A stretch of DNA of 64,000 nt from JBDNJM01 sp041687755 (GTDB lineage: Bacteria; Planctomycetota; UBA1135; GCA-002686595): positions 121,324-185,323 of the forward strand of contig JBDNJM010000058.1 in the NCBI GenBank assembly GCA_041687755.1, read 5' to 3'. The stretch's first letter is position 1. Each line of letters begins with the position of its first letter. The position numbers and the translations under genes are program-made. The notes under the pieces are model-generated. The model searched no databases and was not told the DNA's origin. It saw only the letters and a program-made list of their open reading frames with translations. Below, in pieces: positions 9,300 to 18,172 of this stretch.

Positions 9300-9368
9300 G
9301 AGCCCGGCACGATTGCCGGGCTCGTGAAGGTCCGGAGTGGAGCGCGGAGCGCCCGCCGGCAGGCGGGC
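9300..9368 (-). terminator. Two hairpins after the 952-residue secreted protein gene
   Basis: A perfect 10-bp stem (GAGCCCGGCA at 9300-9309, TGCCGGGCTC at 9314-9323, loop CGAT) and a 7-bp stem (GCCCGCC at 9351-9357, GGCGGGC at 9362-9368) lie 12-80 bases past the minus-strand stop at 9381. Neither has a clear T-run, but both sit where a terminator is expected. Confidence 0.45.
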
Positions 9369-9380
9369 ACCCCGGCTGCC

Positions 9381-12239
9381 CTAGCGGCGCATGCGCGACG
9401 AGAGGTCGTTCGGAAGTCCTTTCAGGGCCTCGAACAACTCGACGTCGCGGACGTCCACGCGGCTGTCGCCGTTCAGGTCCGCGGCCGCCGTGCGCGCGTC
9501 GCGCACGGGGACCGAGATCTCCGGTCCGCTGCTGCCGTCTGCGCGGGTGGCCATCCCGGTGCAGGCGCAGGCGGAGGTCGTCAGCCAGTTGGCCACGAGG
9601 AACGCATAGTCCTCGGAGCCCACGTTGTTGTTGTTACTGAAGTCCGCATCGCGCAGGAGCGGGTTCCAGGGGCAGCCGCCAACGACGGCGGGATCACCGA
9701 ACTGTGCCAGCAGTAGGGTCACGTCGTTGATGTCGACGTCGCCGTCGTTGTCGGTGTCCCCGCCCTCGAGGACGAGGGTCGTGTCCGCGACGTAGTTCGG
9801 GCCGACGATCGACAGCGTGGTGCTGTCCCACAGCGTGTGCTGCTCGTCCTTGGCGCACAGGTCGGTCCAGACCCCACAAGAGATCTCGATCGTCGCCACG
9901 GCCGTCGCCGGCGAGCCGGTGAAGACCAGCGTGTCGGACGCCGCGGCGGCGCAGACGTTCGCCACGAAGCGAATGCAGCGCGAGGTCGGCATCGAGCCCG
10001 GGAGCTGGACGGTGACCTGCACCGCGTTGGTCGCGGTCACGGTGACCGTAAAGGTCGTCGTCGAGCTGTTGTCGCAGTCGTCGGTCGCGGTGCATGCCAC
10101 GATCGTGGCGCCCACGGGGAACACGGAGCCGCTCGGCGGAACGCAGACCACCGTCGGGCTCGTGTCGCAGTTATCCGTGGCCGTCGGGGCGCTGAAGAAC
10201 ACGACCGCCTGGGTGCAGCTGCCGGCGTCGGCGGGCTGGGTGATGTTGGGCGCCGGGCCGAAGGTCGGCGCGATGGCGTCGATCAGGAAGTCGACCGAGT
10301 CCAGCGTTGCGGTCGCGAGCGGCGAGCCGAGGTTGCTCACTTCGTTGCCGAAGGGCTGGCTCGGGTCGAAGTCGACCGAAGCTGTGCCACAGATTGCGGT
10401 CGTCGTCGCCGGGACCGCCGTGAAGACAAGCGTCGCCAACAGCGCGTCACCGTCCACGGCCGTCATCGCGTTGCCGTCCAGGCGCAGCTTTCCGGCGCTG
10501 ACTTCGGCACCGACGGTCGGCTGGATGTTGGCGTCGAACAGCGTGTTGTCGTAGCTGCTGAGGGCGCCTTCGTAAGTGAGCTTGCTCGTGTCGAACGCGA
10601 GGAAGCTCTGGAATCCGGTCACGTCCAGGTCATCGGGGTTGCGCATCCACAGCTCGACCTCGACCTGCACGCCAGCTGTGCTCGGGTCGGTGTCGGTCTG
10701 GCAGTCATCGGCCTCTATCGTCATGCTGGTGCCGTTGACCGCGACCACGGTGATCTCGGTGCGGGCGAGCTCGGTCACGCCGTCGAAGGCCGCGAGATAG
10801 ATCTCGTAGAAGCCCGGCTCGGTGGGGTCGTAATCGTAGGTCCCGAGGAGGTCGAAGAACGTCATGCGCCAGGAGTTCTGGGCGACGTTATTGTTTGCCA
10901 GAAGGGCATCGTAGGTCAGGCCGTCGATGGCAGACGTGCCCATGCCATTGCCGGTCGAGTTGTCGCCGATCGCATGGTCGAAGAACGGCACCAACACGGT
11001 GGGCGTGATGTTGTCGAAGGCGTTGTAGTCCGTGGCGCCCGAGGCGTCGAAGTCGATACCGAGTTCGTAGGTGAGCTCATCGAGCTTGCGTCCTAGAGTC
11101 CCGTCGGGATCGGTGTTGACGGTCCACTCGAAGTTCCAGACGCCGTCCAGAGGGTTGCTGGCGCCCGGGCCCTGAATCGCGTTCCAGGTGTAGGTGCCGT
11201 CACCGTTGCTGTTGTAGACGTTGGCCGCGGGGAAGCGCAGCTTCGAGCGCAGACCCAGCTCAAGCCCACCGTCGCGCGATAGCGTGAAGCCACCGTTCGC
11301 GTTGCCGCTGCCGAAGATGACTTCGGGCGTGACGTCCTGGTCGAAGGGCGACGGCTGACCGAAGGTCGTCGTTTGACCAGAGCGGTAGACGCTCGTCTCC
11401 AGCTGGTTCACGTAGACGTTGGCGCCCGCGTTGCCCGAGCCGACGCCAAACTGGACGCTGGTGATGATCGACGCCGGGTTAATGATCAGGGCGTACACGT
11501 CCCCGAGGGTCTTGGATCCGCTGAAGGTCGATGTGGACGTGGACATCGCCGACAGCGTCACGGGCTGGCTCTGGGAGCTCCCGCCGGCGAGGCGATCGAA
11601 GAACCACCACTGACCGGTGGTGAAATCGATCGTCTCGGTCTGCCACAGCCCATCGGCCATTGCGCCGTTGCCCTGGCCGGGCTCGTAGATCAAGACCTTG
11701 TCCCAGACGTTCTCGCCGGTGCGCGAGGAGGGGCTGGTGATCGAGCTAAACTCAGGAGTCATGATCCCGAACTTGAGCGAGGCCGTCACCGTGGGCGTGC
11801 CGTCGCCCATCCAGGAGTATTCGGCGTTGAAGCTGGCGTCGAAGCCGCTGCCAGGGCCGTGGCCGATCCCATCGTCCTTGCGGTGCGAGATCTGGCTCTT
11901 GCCAAATCCGGCGCCGAGCTCGATCATCAGTTGCACGGCGCCGAGGTGAGTGGCCACCGGGACCGTGCCGGGCGCCTGCCCGAACACGATCTGGTCGAGG
12001 ATGTCCGCGTCGAACAAGGACATGGCCATGGGGCTCGCGCCCTCTGGTGCGGCGGTCAAGGTCGGGCTGATCAGGTTGGTGCCCTGGGTCAGGATCCCCG
12101 AGCCGTCGGCACGGGTGTCGTCGGAGAACCAGCCGTTCTCGGACAGGGCGTTGCTGTTCACATCTTGGGCGAACAGGGGTCCGGCAGCCGTTGCGGCTAA
12201 GACCAGGGCAAGGGGGGTCGCAATGAATCGATGAAGCAT
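9381..12239 (-). CDS. Large secreted protein with cohesin-like, HYR-like and dockerin-like parts
   Basis: 952 residues. There is a clear signal peptide (MLHRFIATPLALVLAATAAGPLFAQ, cleavage near 25). Residues about 26-515 are a long beta-rich region of unknown family. About 520-640 resemble a cohesin domain (VQVEVELWM, FLAFDTSKLTYEG, LLATLVFTA). About 660-745 resemble an HYR repeat (TATDNCD, FPVGATIVACTATDDCD). About 827-890 hold calcium-loop repeats like dockerin type I (DTDNDGDVDINDV, then DADFSNNNNVGSEDY), and another, ADLNGDSRVDVRDVELF, lies at 920-936. It is likely extracellular and calcium-binding. Proteins of this build are frequent in Planctomycetota. Having both cohesin-like and dockerin-like parts in one chain could allow self-assembly, but this is inference. 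Confidence 0.72.
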   Translation of the reverse strand: MLHRFIATPLALVLAATAAGPLFAQDVNSNALSENGWFSDDTRADGSGILTQGTNLISPTLTAAPEGASPMAMSLFDADILDQIVFGQAPGTVPVATHLGAVQLMIELGAGFGKSQISHRKDDGIGHGPGSGFDASFNAEYSWMGDGTPTVTASLKFGIMTPEFSSITSPSSRTGENVWDKVLIYEPGQGNGAMADGLWQTETIDFTTGQWWFFDRLAGGSSQSQPVTLSAMSTSTSTFSGSKTLGDVYALIINPASIITSVQFGVGSGNAGANVYVNQLETSVYRSGQTTTFGQPSPFDQDVTPEVIFGSGNANGGFTLSRDGGLELGLRSKLRFPAANVYNSNGDGTYTWNAIQGPGASNPLDGVWNFEWTVNTDPDGTLGRKLDELTYELGIDFDASGATDYNAFDNITPTVLVPFFDHAIGDNSTGNGMGTSAIDGLTYDALLANNNVAQNSWRMTFFDLLGTYDYDPTEPGFYEIYLAAFDGVTELARTEITVVAVNGTSMTIEADDCQTDTDPSTAGVQVEVELWMRNPDDLDVTGFQSFLAFDTSKLTYEGALSSYDNTLFDANIQPTVGAEVSAGKLRLDGNAMTAVDGDALLATLVFTAVPATTTAICGTASVDFDPSQPFGNEVSNLGSPLATATLDSVDFLIDAIAPTFGPAPNITQPADAGSCTQAVVFFSAPTATDNCDTSPTVVCVPPSGSVFPVGATIVACTATDDCDNSSTTTFTVTVTATNAVQVTVQLPGSMPTSRCIRFVANVCAAAASDTLVFTGSPATAVATIEISCGVWTDLCAKDEQHTLWDSTTLSIVGPNYVADTTLVLEGGDTDNDGDVDINDVTLLLAQFGDPAVVGGCPWNPLLRDADFSNNNNVGSEDYAFLVANWLTTSACACTGMATRADGSSGPEISVPVRDARTAAADLNGDSRVDVRDVELFEALKGLPNDLSSRMRR

Positions 12240-12761
12240 GGCAAGGGAGCTCTGGAGCTCTCGAGGGGCAAGTGGGCAGGGACAGGGGGAAGGAACATGT
12301 CATCCAGGTTGGGGGCAGGCGATCTGGCCTGCGTCGGGATGACGAGTTGCTCTGGGTCTGCGGCGGGGCTCCGGGCGGGTTACCCGAGCGCCCTGAACGC
12401 CACGGCGGGCGGTGTCGCCAGGTGCGCGGGTCAGGGCGGGCTCGCGGCCCGCCGAGGGACTTGGGCGCAGCTCCCGAAGTGGCACCGCTACATGTCAGCC
12501 AAACGTCTAAAGGCGTTCGTATCCCCCAACAATCTTTCGAGAAGGATTAAACCCCCCACAACTGCTAGGGCATACCCGTGGCGCAACCGCGGAGCCCCGT
12601 TCCCTGCGTTTTCCAAACAGTCAAAGCTCCTATTCAGCTTCCCTGTAGAGCGAAGATGGGTTGAGCGACGCAGTCCTGCGTGAACCCTCGCAAAGCGCGA
12701 CGGCGCGGAAGGCCTGAGCCTTCCGCGCCGTCGCGCTACCTGCCTGCAGTCGCTCTCGCGG
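12240..12761. other. 522-bp gene-free region between two minus-strand genes
   Basis: This contains the upstream region of the 952-residue protein gene and, at its right end, the terminator hairpin of the S41 protease gene. A stretch of lower GC (about 12490-12570, including the run AATCTTTCGAGAAGGATTAAACC read on plus) may hold the promoter for the left-going gene. An open frame on plus (12231-12683) has no recognisable protein features and was rejected. Confidence 0.5.
12694..12737 (-). terminator. Strong 20-bp stem terminator of the S41 protease gene
   Basis: A perfect inverted repeat: left arm 12694-12713, loop CTGA at 12714-12717, right arm 12718-12737. It lies 25 bases beyond the minus-strand stop at 12762. 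Read on the minus strand, the stem is followed by a short TTT. Length and perfection make it the clearest intrinsic-terminator candidate in the window. Confidence 0.7.
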
Positions 12762-15257
12762 TTACTCGGCCTTCTCGGAGTCGAGGGCCTGGATCAAGCG
12801 ATCGAGGTCCTCGGCGCTGAGCGCGTCGCCGCGCTCGCGGGCTTCGCGCAGGCGCTTGAGCAGGGTGTCGACGCCATCAGCCGTGCGGAGGTCCGCGAGC
12901 AACAGGGTCCGCACCGCTTCGTCGTCATCGGTGGTCAAGAAGGTCTCGGCGAAAGCCTTGATGTCAGATACCTGCCGGCTGCTCGCTTCAAGCAGCTCAC
13001 GGATGCCAGCCTGCACCTGAACGTCCTCCTCGAAGTCACCGAAGGGGAACTCCCCGCCGCGGTCGTCCTGGACGCGACGCCGAATCTCGGCGCGCAGGAT
13101 TTGGCGCACGTCGTCCTTGGGCAGAGGCGTGTCCAACGACGCGTAGAGATCCTCGAAGCCGGGCCAGCGGGCGGTGTCCTTGCCGTCCGACAGGGCCAGC
13201 GCGCCGAACAGCGCGCGGTTGTCGTCAAAGTAGCGGTCCGCGTAGTCCCGGCCGACGCGCTTCTGGTCGCGCAGGCGCAGGCGCTCTTCGTAGCGCCAGG
13301 CCTCGATGCGCTCCGGCGCAATTGCGATTTCGGGCATCACCCCACCTTCGCTCAGCAGGGTCCCGTCCTTGTCGAACTCCCGGTGGATCGAGCGGCCGGA
13401 CGGCAGTAGGTAACGCGCGATGGTCATCTTGACGCGCGGCGCGAAGTCGAATTCCCCGTCGTCGTCGAAGTCCTTTGTGATCGTCTCCCAGGGGTCGTAG
13501 AGGCCGTTGCGGTTCTCGTCGCGGAACTCGTCGTCCGGCATGCCCTGCAGCGGGAGCAGGTTCTGGACGGAACCCTTGCCGAAGCTTCGCTCACCGATGA
13601 GCGTCGCACGTTCGTGGTCCTGGAGGGCTCCGGCAACGATCTCCGAGGCCGAGGCCGTGTAACGACTGGTCAGCACGACCAGCGGAACGTCCATGGGAAC
13701 CAGCGGCTCGCTGCGCGTGCGCAAGGTGTCCGACTCGATGACGCGGTAGTCGGTGGTCACGACGTCCAGGTTCGGCGGCAGGAACAGGTCCGCAACGCTG
13801 ACCGCCTGGGGCAGGTAACCGCCCGAGTTGCGACGCAGGTCAAAGATCAGCCCGGTCATGCCCCGGTCCATTAGCTCGCGGATGGCCTTTTCAAGCTCGC
13901 GAGTCGCGACGGCAGAGAAGGTCCACAGCTCGACGAGCCCGATGCCGCCCGGCAGCATCTGCGAGTAGACGGCGGGGATCTCGATTTGTCCGCGCTCGAC
14001 CTCGATCACCATGTCCTCGGTCGGACGGTCGATCAGATCGGCCTGCATGCCACGCCGCCAGATGTACAGCTTAACCGGCGTGCCGGGCTTGCCCTTGAGG
14101 CGCTTGATCACCTCTTCGGTGGGCTGCCCGAGCGTCGGCCAGTCACCGACACGCACGATCTTGTCGTCCGTTTGGATTCCGGCCGAGTAGGCGGGCCCGG
14201 AGTAGATCGGGCGCGTGATGGTGAACAGGCCGTCGGCAGGATCTTCACCGACGTAGGCCCCGATGCCTCCGTACTCGGCGTCCAGGTCCTGCATGAAGCC
14301 CGCGAAGACTTCGGGACTCATGTAGGTCGAATGGCGGTCGAGTGAGGACAGGATGCCCTGCAGCGCCTCGTCGATCAGCTCGTCGCGCGTGACCTTGTCG
14401 CCGTCGAGGTGCGCGTACTCGACCATGTCGAGCACGGCCTGGACGCGGCTGAACTCCTCGGGCAGGAGCTCTTGGTCGAAGCGGGCCTGGAGCGCTTTGA
14501 CCTTGGACTCGCGCAGGCTCTTCTCGCGTTCGATGTCGAGGTAGGCCTGGGCCAGCTCGGCCTCCGAGCCGGGCAGTTGGGCGAGGCGCTCGAGCTCCGT
14601 GCTCAGCTCACCGGCGACCTCTTCGCCGGTCTGCGCGAGGGCCAGCGCGGCTTCGCCGCGCAGGCTGGGGTCGCTGGACTCGAGGAACGCCAGCATCTCG
14701 GTGCGCGCGAGGCGGCGCTCGGTGCCGCCTCCCAGCCGGAAGGCCGCGCGGGCGATGTCGAGGCGGGCGCGGGGATCGCGCTGCACGTCCTGGGCCCCCT
14801 TCAGGAGCTGGCTGGCCAGGTCGACCTTCAGGCCGCGCGAAAGGCTGCGGAACGGGCGCTTGGTCAGCAGGTCCGAAGCGACTTCAACGACGCCCGAGTC
14901 CTCCGAACGGGTCAGCTCCAACAGGCGCGCGCTCAGGCCCTCGGCGTCCGGTTCTTCACCGAGCAAGCGGGCCGAGGCGAGAAACAGCAGCTTCGTGGGG
15001 TCGATCAGCGACTGGCCCAGCGCTGCGTCCAGCGCCGGGTCGAGGTCGCCGCCGGTCGAGTCCGCCGCGTCGCGCAGGGCCAGTGCGCGCTCCCAAACCT
15101 GATCCAGCGTGAACCCGCCGGCTGAGTCGAGCTGGGACCGAACCATGGCGTCCAGGGCGTCCTGTTGGACGGGCGCCGCCGGCGCACTCGTGCTGAACAG
15201 GCCCAGCGCGGCCAGGACGAGGGGAGCGGCGAGTGAGGGACGGTGGAGATTGTGCAT
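12762..15257 (-). CDS. S41 family C-terminal processing protease
   Basis: 831 residues from the ATG at 15257. A start 37 codons upstream exists, but only 15257 places a signal peptide first (LAAPLVLAALGLF, cleavage near 28). Residues about 30-300 are a helical region, then a PDZ-like segment (GGIGAYVGED, SAGIQTDDKIVRVGD) and the protease core. TASASEIVAGALQD carries the catalytic Ser536, and SFGKGSVQ the catalytic Lys561, with Asp547 between them, as in the CtpA/Tsp Ser-Lys type. An acidic, helical C-terminal tail of about 150 residues follows. It is probably periplasmic, with roles in processing or turnover of exported proteins. It is longer than usual for S41 enzymes owing to the N- and C-terminal helical parts. 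Confidence 0.85.
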   Translation of the reverse strand: MHNLHRPSLAAPLVLAALGLFSTSAPAAPVQQDALDAMVRSQLDSAGGFTLDQVWERALALRDAADSTGGDLDPALDAALGQSLIDPTKLLFLASARLLGEEPDAEGLSARLLELTRSEDSGVVEVASDLLTKRPFRSLSRGLKVDLASQLLKGAQDVQRDPRARLDIARAAFRLGGGTERRLARTEMLAFLESSDPSLRGEAALALAQTGEEVAGELSTELERLAQLPGSEAELAQAYLDIEREKSLRESKVKALQARFDQELLPEEFSRVQAVLDMVEYAHLDGDKVTRDELIDEALQGILSSLDRHSTYMSPEVFAGFMQDLDAEYGGIGAYVGEDPADGLFTITRPIYSGPAYSAGIQTDDKIVRVGDWPTLGQPTEEVIKRLKGKPGTPVKLYIWRRGMQADLIDRPTEDMVIEVERGQIEIPAVYSQMLPGGIGLVELWTFSAVATRELEKAIRELMDRGMTGLIFDLRRNSGGYLPQAVSVADLFLPPNLDVVTTDYRVIESDTLRTRSEPLVPMDVPLVVLTSRYTASASEIVAGALQDHERATLIGERSFGKGSVQNLLPLQGMPDDEFRDENRNGLYDPWETITKDFDDDGEFDFAPRVKMTIARYLLPSGRSIHREFDKDGTLLSEGGVMPEIAIAPERIEAWRYEERLRLRDQKRVGRDYADRYFDDNRALFGALALSDGKDTARWPGFEDLYASLDTPLPKDDVRQILRAEIRRRVQDDRGGEFPFGDFEEDVQVQAGIRELLEASSRQVSDIKAFAETFLTTDDDEAVRTLLLADLRTADGVDTLLKRLREARERGDALSAEDLDRLIQALDSEKAE

Positions 15258-15569
15258 GCGTTGGGTCGCTCGGATTCGTTCGCTAAGAGAAGATTGAGGG
15301 TCGGCGTGGAGCCACGCCTCGCGCCCCGGATTCATCGGCTGCAAGGACCTATCGGCTCTACGGACCAAGGGTTCCGCTTTCGAGTACGGATAAGGATTCC
15401 GTTCGTGCCCTAGAGGTTGGTCGGATCAGCGCGCAGACTGAGGTGGGGCGCTTGGAGCGCCAGCAGCGGCGCCTTGAGTAAGCGGACTTCGCCAGGGATG
15501 CTGCCTAGGGTTGTTGCTAGGTGCACTCGGAAGGAGGACGAGCGTGGGCGCTTGGCTAGGCTAAGACCG
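15258..15569. other. 312-bp divergent intergenic region
   Basis: This lies between the start of the S41 protease (minus) and moaC (plus), so it must hold both promoters. TTGGTC-like hexamers occur on both strands (plus 15417-15422; minus around 15366), but no well-spaced pair convinced me. An AAGGAGG lies at 15531-15537, too far from the moaC start (15570) to serve as its ribosome site. Confidence 0.4.
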
Positions 15570-16121
15570 ATGAACGCACCGAACCAGCCGGATCCCGACC
15601 CGGATGCCCCTGCGGCCCGGCTCAGCCACCTCGCGGGGGCCGGCTCAGGTCGTCACGCGGCCATGGTGGACGTCGGGAGCAAGGAGGAATCCGCACGCAG
15701 CGCGGTCGCGCGAGCCAGAATCCGCTTCCCAGCGGGCCTGCTCGAGCAGGCCCTGGCCGAGGCCGGCCCTAAGGGACCCATTGAGGAAGTGGCCCGAATC
15801 GCGGGAATTCTGGGCGCCAAGCGGACCTCAGACCTGATCCCGATGTGCCACGGCCTGGCACTCGACCACGTGGAGCTGGAGTTCGAGGCCGTCGGTCCGG
15901 ACCTCCTGGAGGTGCGCTGTCGAGCCACCTGCAGGGCGGCTACGGGAGTCGAAATGGAGGCCATGTGCGGGGTCAGCATCGCCGCGCTGACGGTCTACGA
16001 CATGGTCAAGGGCCTCAGCCACGCCGTCCGAATCGAGGGCGTGGAACTGGTCGAGAAGCGAGGCGGCAAGTCCGGGGTCTGGCGCGCACAGGAGCGCAAC
16101 GTCGCCGAAGTGGGGGATTGA
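15570..16121 (+). CDS. moaC: Cyclic pyranopterin monophosphate synthase
   Basis: 183 residues. MoaC makes cyclic pyranopterin monophosphate in molybdenum cofactor synthesis, together with MoaA. Signature segments are present: MVDVG at 32-36, SDLIPMCHGLALDHVEL at 87-103 (usually DLIPLCHPL), GVEMEAMCGVSIAALTVYDM at 126-145, and EKRGGKSG at 162-169. The catalytic Asp144 and Lys147 of the YDMxK motif are there. The start at 15570 was chosen because upstream codons to 15417 lack family similarity and the N-terminal Pro/Asp-rich tail is already longer than usual. No other molybdenum cofactor gene is nearby. Confidence 0.9.
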   Translation: MNAPNQPDPDPDAPAARLSHLAGAGSGRHAAMVDVGSKEESARSAVARARIRFPAGLLEQALAEAGPKGPIEEVARIAGILGAKRTSDLIPMCHGLALDHVELEFEAVGPDLLEVRCRATCRAATGVEMEAMCGVSIAALTVYDMVKGLSHAVRIEGVELVEKRGGKSGVWRAQERNVAEVGD

Positions 16122-16277
16122 GGCGAGGAGTCCCCGTCCGCGGCCGCTATCCTCCGGTCCCAAGCTGTTGAGTCGAGGCGGCAAGTCGCCTCCGCCGGCG
16201 CACCCGCGCCTCCCCTGGCTCTGCGCAGCCCGCGCAACCGCCCCCAATCAAGGCCTCCCATAGCCCCCGAACCTGGA

Positions 16278-16787
16278 ATGTCCGACGAGCCCCAGTTCGA
16301 CGTCAAGCTGATCCACGGCCTGGCGCGCATGATGAAGCGCACCGACCTCACCGAGTTGGAGGTCGATGACTCCCAGAGCGGACTGCGCCTGCACCTAGTG
16401 CGCGGTGCCCGCGAATCCGGGGCCGGCCCGCTGGTCAACGTGATGCAGGGCGGCGGCCCGGCCACGGCCGCCCCGCTGCCCAGCGGCGTCCAACTCGCCT
16501 CCGACGGCGGCGCTTCAGGCGCCGCGGACGGAGAGCTTCCGCCCGGCACCGTGGCCTTCAAGAGCCCGATGGTTGGCACCTTCTATCGCTCTGCGTCGCC
16601 CGACCAGGACTCCTTTGTGGAGCCGGGCGCCAAAATCGACGATGAGACGGTGATCTGCATCGTCGAGGCCATGAAGGTCATGAACGAGATCAAGGCCGAG
16701 ATGACCGGCATTATCGTCGAGATCCTCGTCGAGAACGCTGAGCCCGTCGAGTACGGCCAGCCGTTGTTCCTGATCAAAAAGGGTTGA
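16278..16787 (+). CDS. accB: Acetyl-CoA carboxylase biotin carboxyl carrier protein
   Basis: 169 residues. The C-terminal biotinyl domain (about 90-169) begins with VAFKSPMVGTFYRS and contains EAMKVMNEI, where Lys133 should be biotinylated; most BCCPs have MKM or MKL here, so MKV is a mild variant. The N-terminal part is a short helical and Ala/Gly/Pro-rich linker as in other AccB proteins. AccB carries the carboxyl group from biotin carboxylase to carboxyltransferase in fatty-acid synthesis. The stop overlaps the accC start (TGATG at 16785-16789), giving the standard accBC operon. Confidence 0.95.
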   Translation: MSDEPQFDVKLIHGLARMMKRTDLTELEVDDSQSGLRLHLVRGARESGAGPLVNVMQGGGPATAAPLPSGVQLASDGGASGAADGELPPGTVAFKSPMVGTFYRSASPDQDSFVEPGAKIDDETVICIVEAMKVMNEIKAEMTGIIVEILVENAEPVEYGQPLFLIKKG

Positions 16788-18172
16788 TGTTCCGTCGCGT
16801 CCTGGTCGCTAACCGCGGCGAAATTGCCCAACGCATCATTCGAGCCTGCCGCGAGCTGGGCATCGAGACGGTGGCCGTCTACTCGGAGGCCGACGCAAAC
16901 GCCGTCTACCTCGAGAGTGCGGACGAGACGATCTGCATTGGCCCTGCGGCCGGTGGGCAGAGCTACCTGAACATTCCGTCGCTGATCTCGGCCGCCGAGA
17001 TCGCCGACGTGGATGCCATCGTGCCCGGATACGGCTTCCTCGCCGAGAATGCGCACTTCGCCGAGATCTGCCGCTCCTGCAACATCGAGTTCGTCGGGCC
17101 GGATCCTGAGACGATCGCGAGCGTCGGTGACAAAGCGCGAGCCCGTGAGATGGCGGTGCGTGCGGGTGTGCCGGTGGTGCCCGGCTCCGACGGGGCCCTC
17201 GCGGACGAAGATGAGGCGCTGCGCCTGGCCCGCGAGATCGGATACCCCGTGATGATCAAGGCTGCGGCCGGTGGCGGGGGGCGCGGTATGCGCGTCGCTC
17301 GCAACGACCCCAGTCTGTTGAGCGGCTTCCATCAGGCGCGCGCGGAGGCCGAGGCTTGCTTCAAAGACGGCACGCTCTACCTCGAGAAGTTCGTCGAGAA
17401 CCCGCGCCACGTCGAAATCCAGATCCTGGGCGACAAGCACGGCAACATCGTGCACCTCGGGGAACGCGACTGCTCCGTGCAGCGGCGCCACCAGAAGGTC
17501 ATCGAGGAGTCGCCGTCGCCCTCGATCACGCCCAAGCAGCGCGAGGCGATGGGCAAGGCCGCCCTCGCGATCGCGAAGGAAGCCAAGTACCACAACGCAG
17601 GTACCGTCGAGTTCCTGCTGGATCGCAACAACAATTTCTTCTTCATTGAAGTCAATGCGCGGATCCAGGTCGAGCACACCGTGACCGAGATGGTCACCGG
17701 CATCGACCTGATTCACGAGCAGCTGAAGGCCGCGGCGGGGCTCCCGCTCGAGTTCAAGCAGAAGGACATCGAGATGCGCGGGCACTGCATCGAGTGCCGC
17801 GTGAACGCCGAGGACCCCTCGAAGGACTTCCAGCCCTCGCCGGGGCTGCTGACGCGGTTCATCGCGCCGGGTGGCCCAGGCATTCGCTGGGACAGCCATG
17901 CCCACGCGGGCTACCGCATCCCCCCGAACTACGATTCAATGATCGGCAAGCTGCTGGCCCACCGCAGCAACCGCGACCTGGCTATCCGCACGATGTTGCG
18001 CGCGCTCGACGAGTTCGTGATCGAAGGCGTCGCCACGACGATCCCGCTGCAGCGCGTGATTCTCGAGCACTCCGACTTCCGCACCGGGCAGCACGACACG
18101 GGCTTTGTGGAGCGCTACTTCGCGGGCAATCTCGCGGCCTCCGCGCTGGCCCAGCGCGGCAGGAGGGGCTAG
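16787..18172 (+). CDS. accC: Acetyl-CoA carboxylase, biotin carboxylase subunit
   Basis: 461 residues, an ATP-grasp enzyme that carboxylates biotin on AccB. The ATG at 16787 is preferred over the preceding TTG because it overlaps the accB stop by one base and gives the normal N-terminus MFRRVLVANRGEIA. Seen: the glycine-rich loop KAAAGGGGRGMRV, EKFVENPRHVEIQILGD, ERDCSVQRRHQKVIEE and EVNARIQVEHTVTE, all strong family signatures. One unusual residue: the segment normally AIHPGYGFLSEN reads AIVPGYGFLAEN, replacing His by Val. The length is normal. The 3' end overlaps the GTG start of a lipoprotein gene by one base. Confidence 0.95.
   Translation: MFRRVLVANRGEIAQRIIRACRELGIETVAVYSEADANAVYLESADETICIGPAAGGQSYLNIPSLISAAEIADVDAIVPGYGFLAENAHFAEICRSCNIEFVGPDPETIASVGDKARAREMAVRAGVPVVPGSDGALADEDEALRLAREIGYPVMIKAAAGGGGRGMRVARNDPSLLSGFHQARAEAEACFKDGTLYLEKFVENPRHVEIQILGDKHGNIVHLGERDCSVQRRHQKVIEESPSPSITPKQREAMGKAALAIAKEAKYHNAGTVEFLLDRNNNFFFIEVNARIQVEHTVTEMVTGIDLIHEQLKAAAGLPLEFKQKDIEMRGHCIECRVNAEDPSKDFQPSPGLLTRFIAPGGPGIRWDSHAHAGYRIPPNYDSMIGKLLAHRSNRDLAIRTMLRALDEFVIEGVATTIPLQRVILEHSDFRTGQHDTGFVERYFAGNLAASALAQRGRRG
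18161..18166 (+). promoter_or_regulatory. Shine-Dalgarno AGGAGG deciding a GTG start
   Basis: AGGAGG lies 5 bases before the GTG at 18172, inside the end of accC. It supports that GTG as the lipoprotein start, although the frame is open much further upstream. Confidence 0.7.

Noticed and set aside
12231..12683. Open frame of 150 codons on plus in the gap before the S41 gene
   Set aside because: Basic, low-complexity translation without domain or signal; it overlaps the start of the minus-strand secreted protein and is explained by high GC.
17794..18171. In-frame upstream extension of the lipoprotein gene inside accC
   Set aside because: Shadow frame of accC; the perfect AGGAGG and lipoprotein signal fix the GTG start at 18172.
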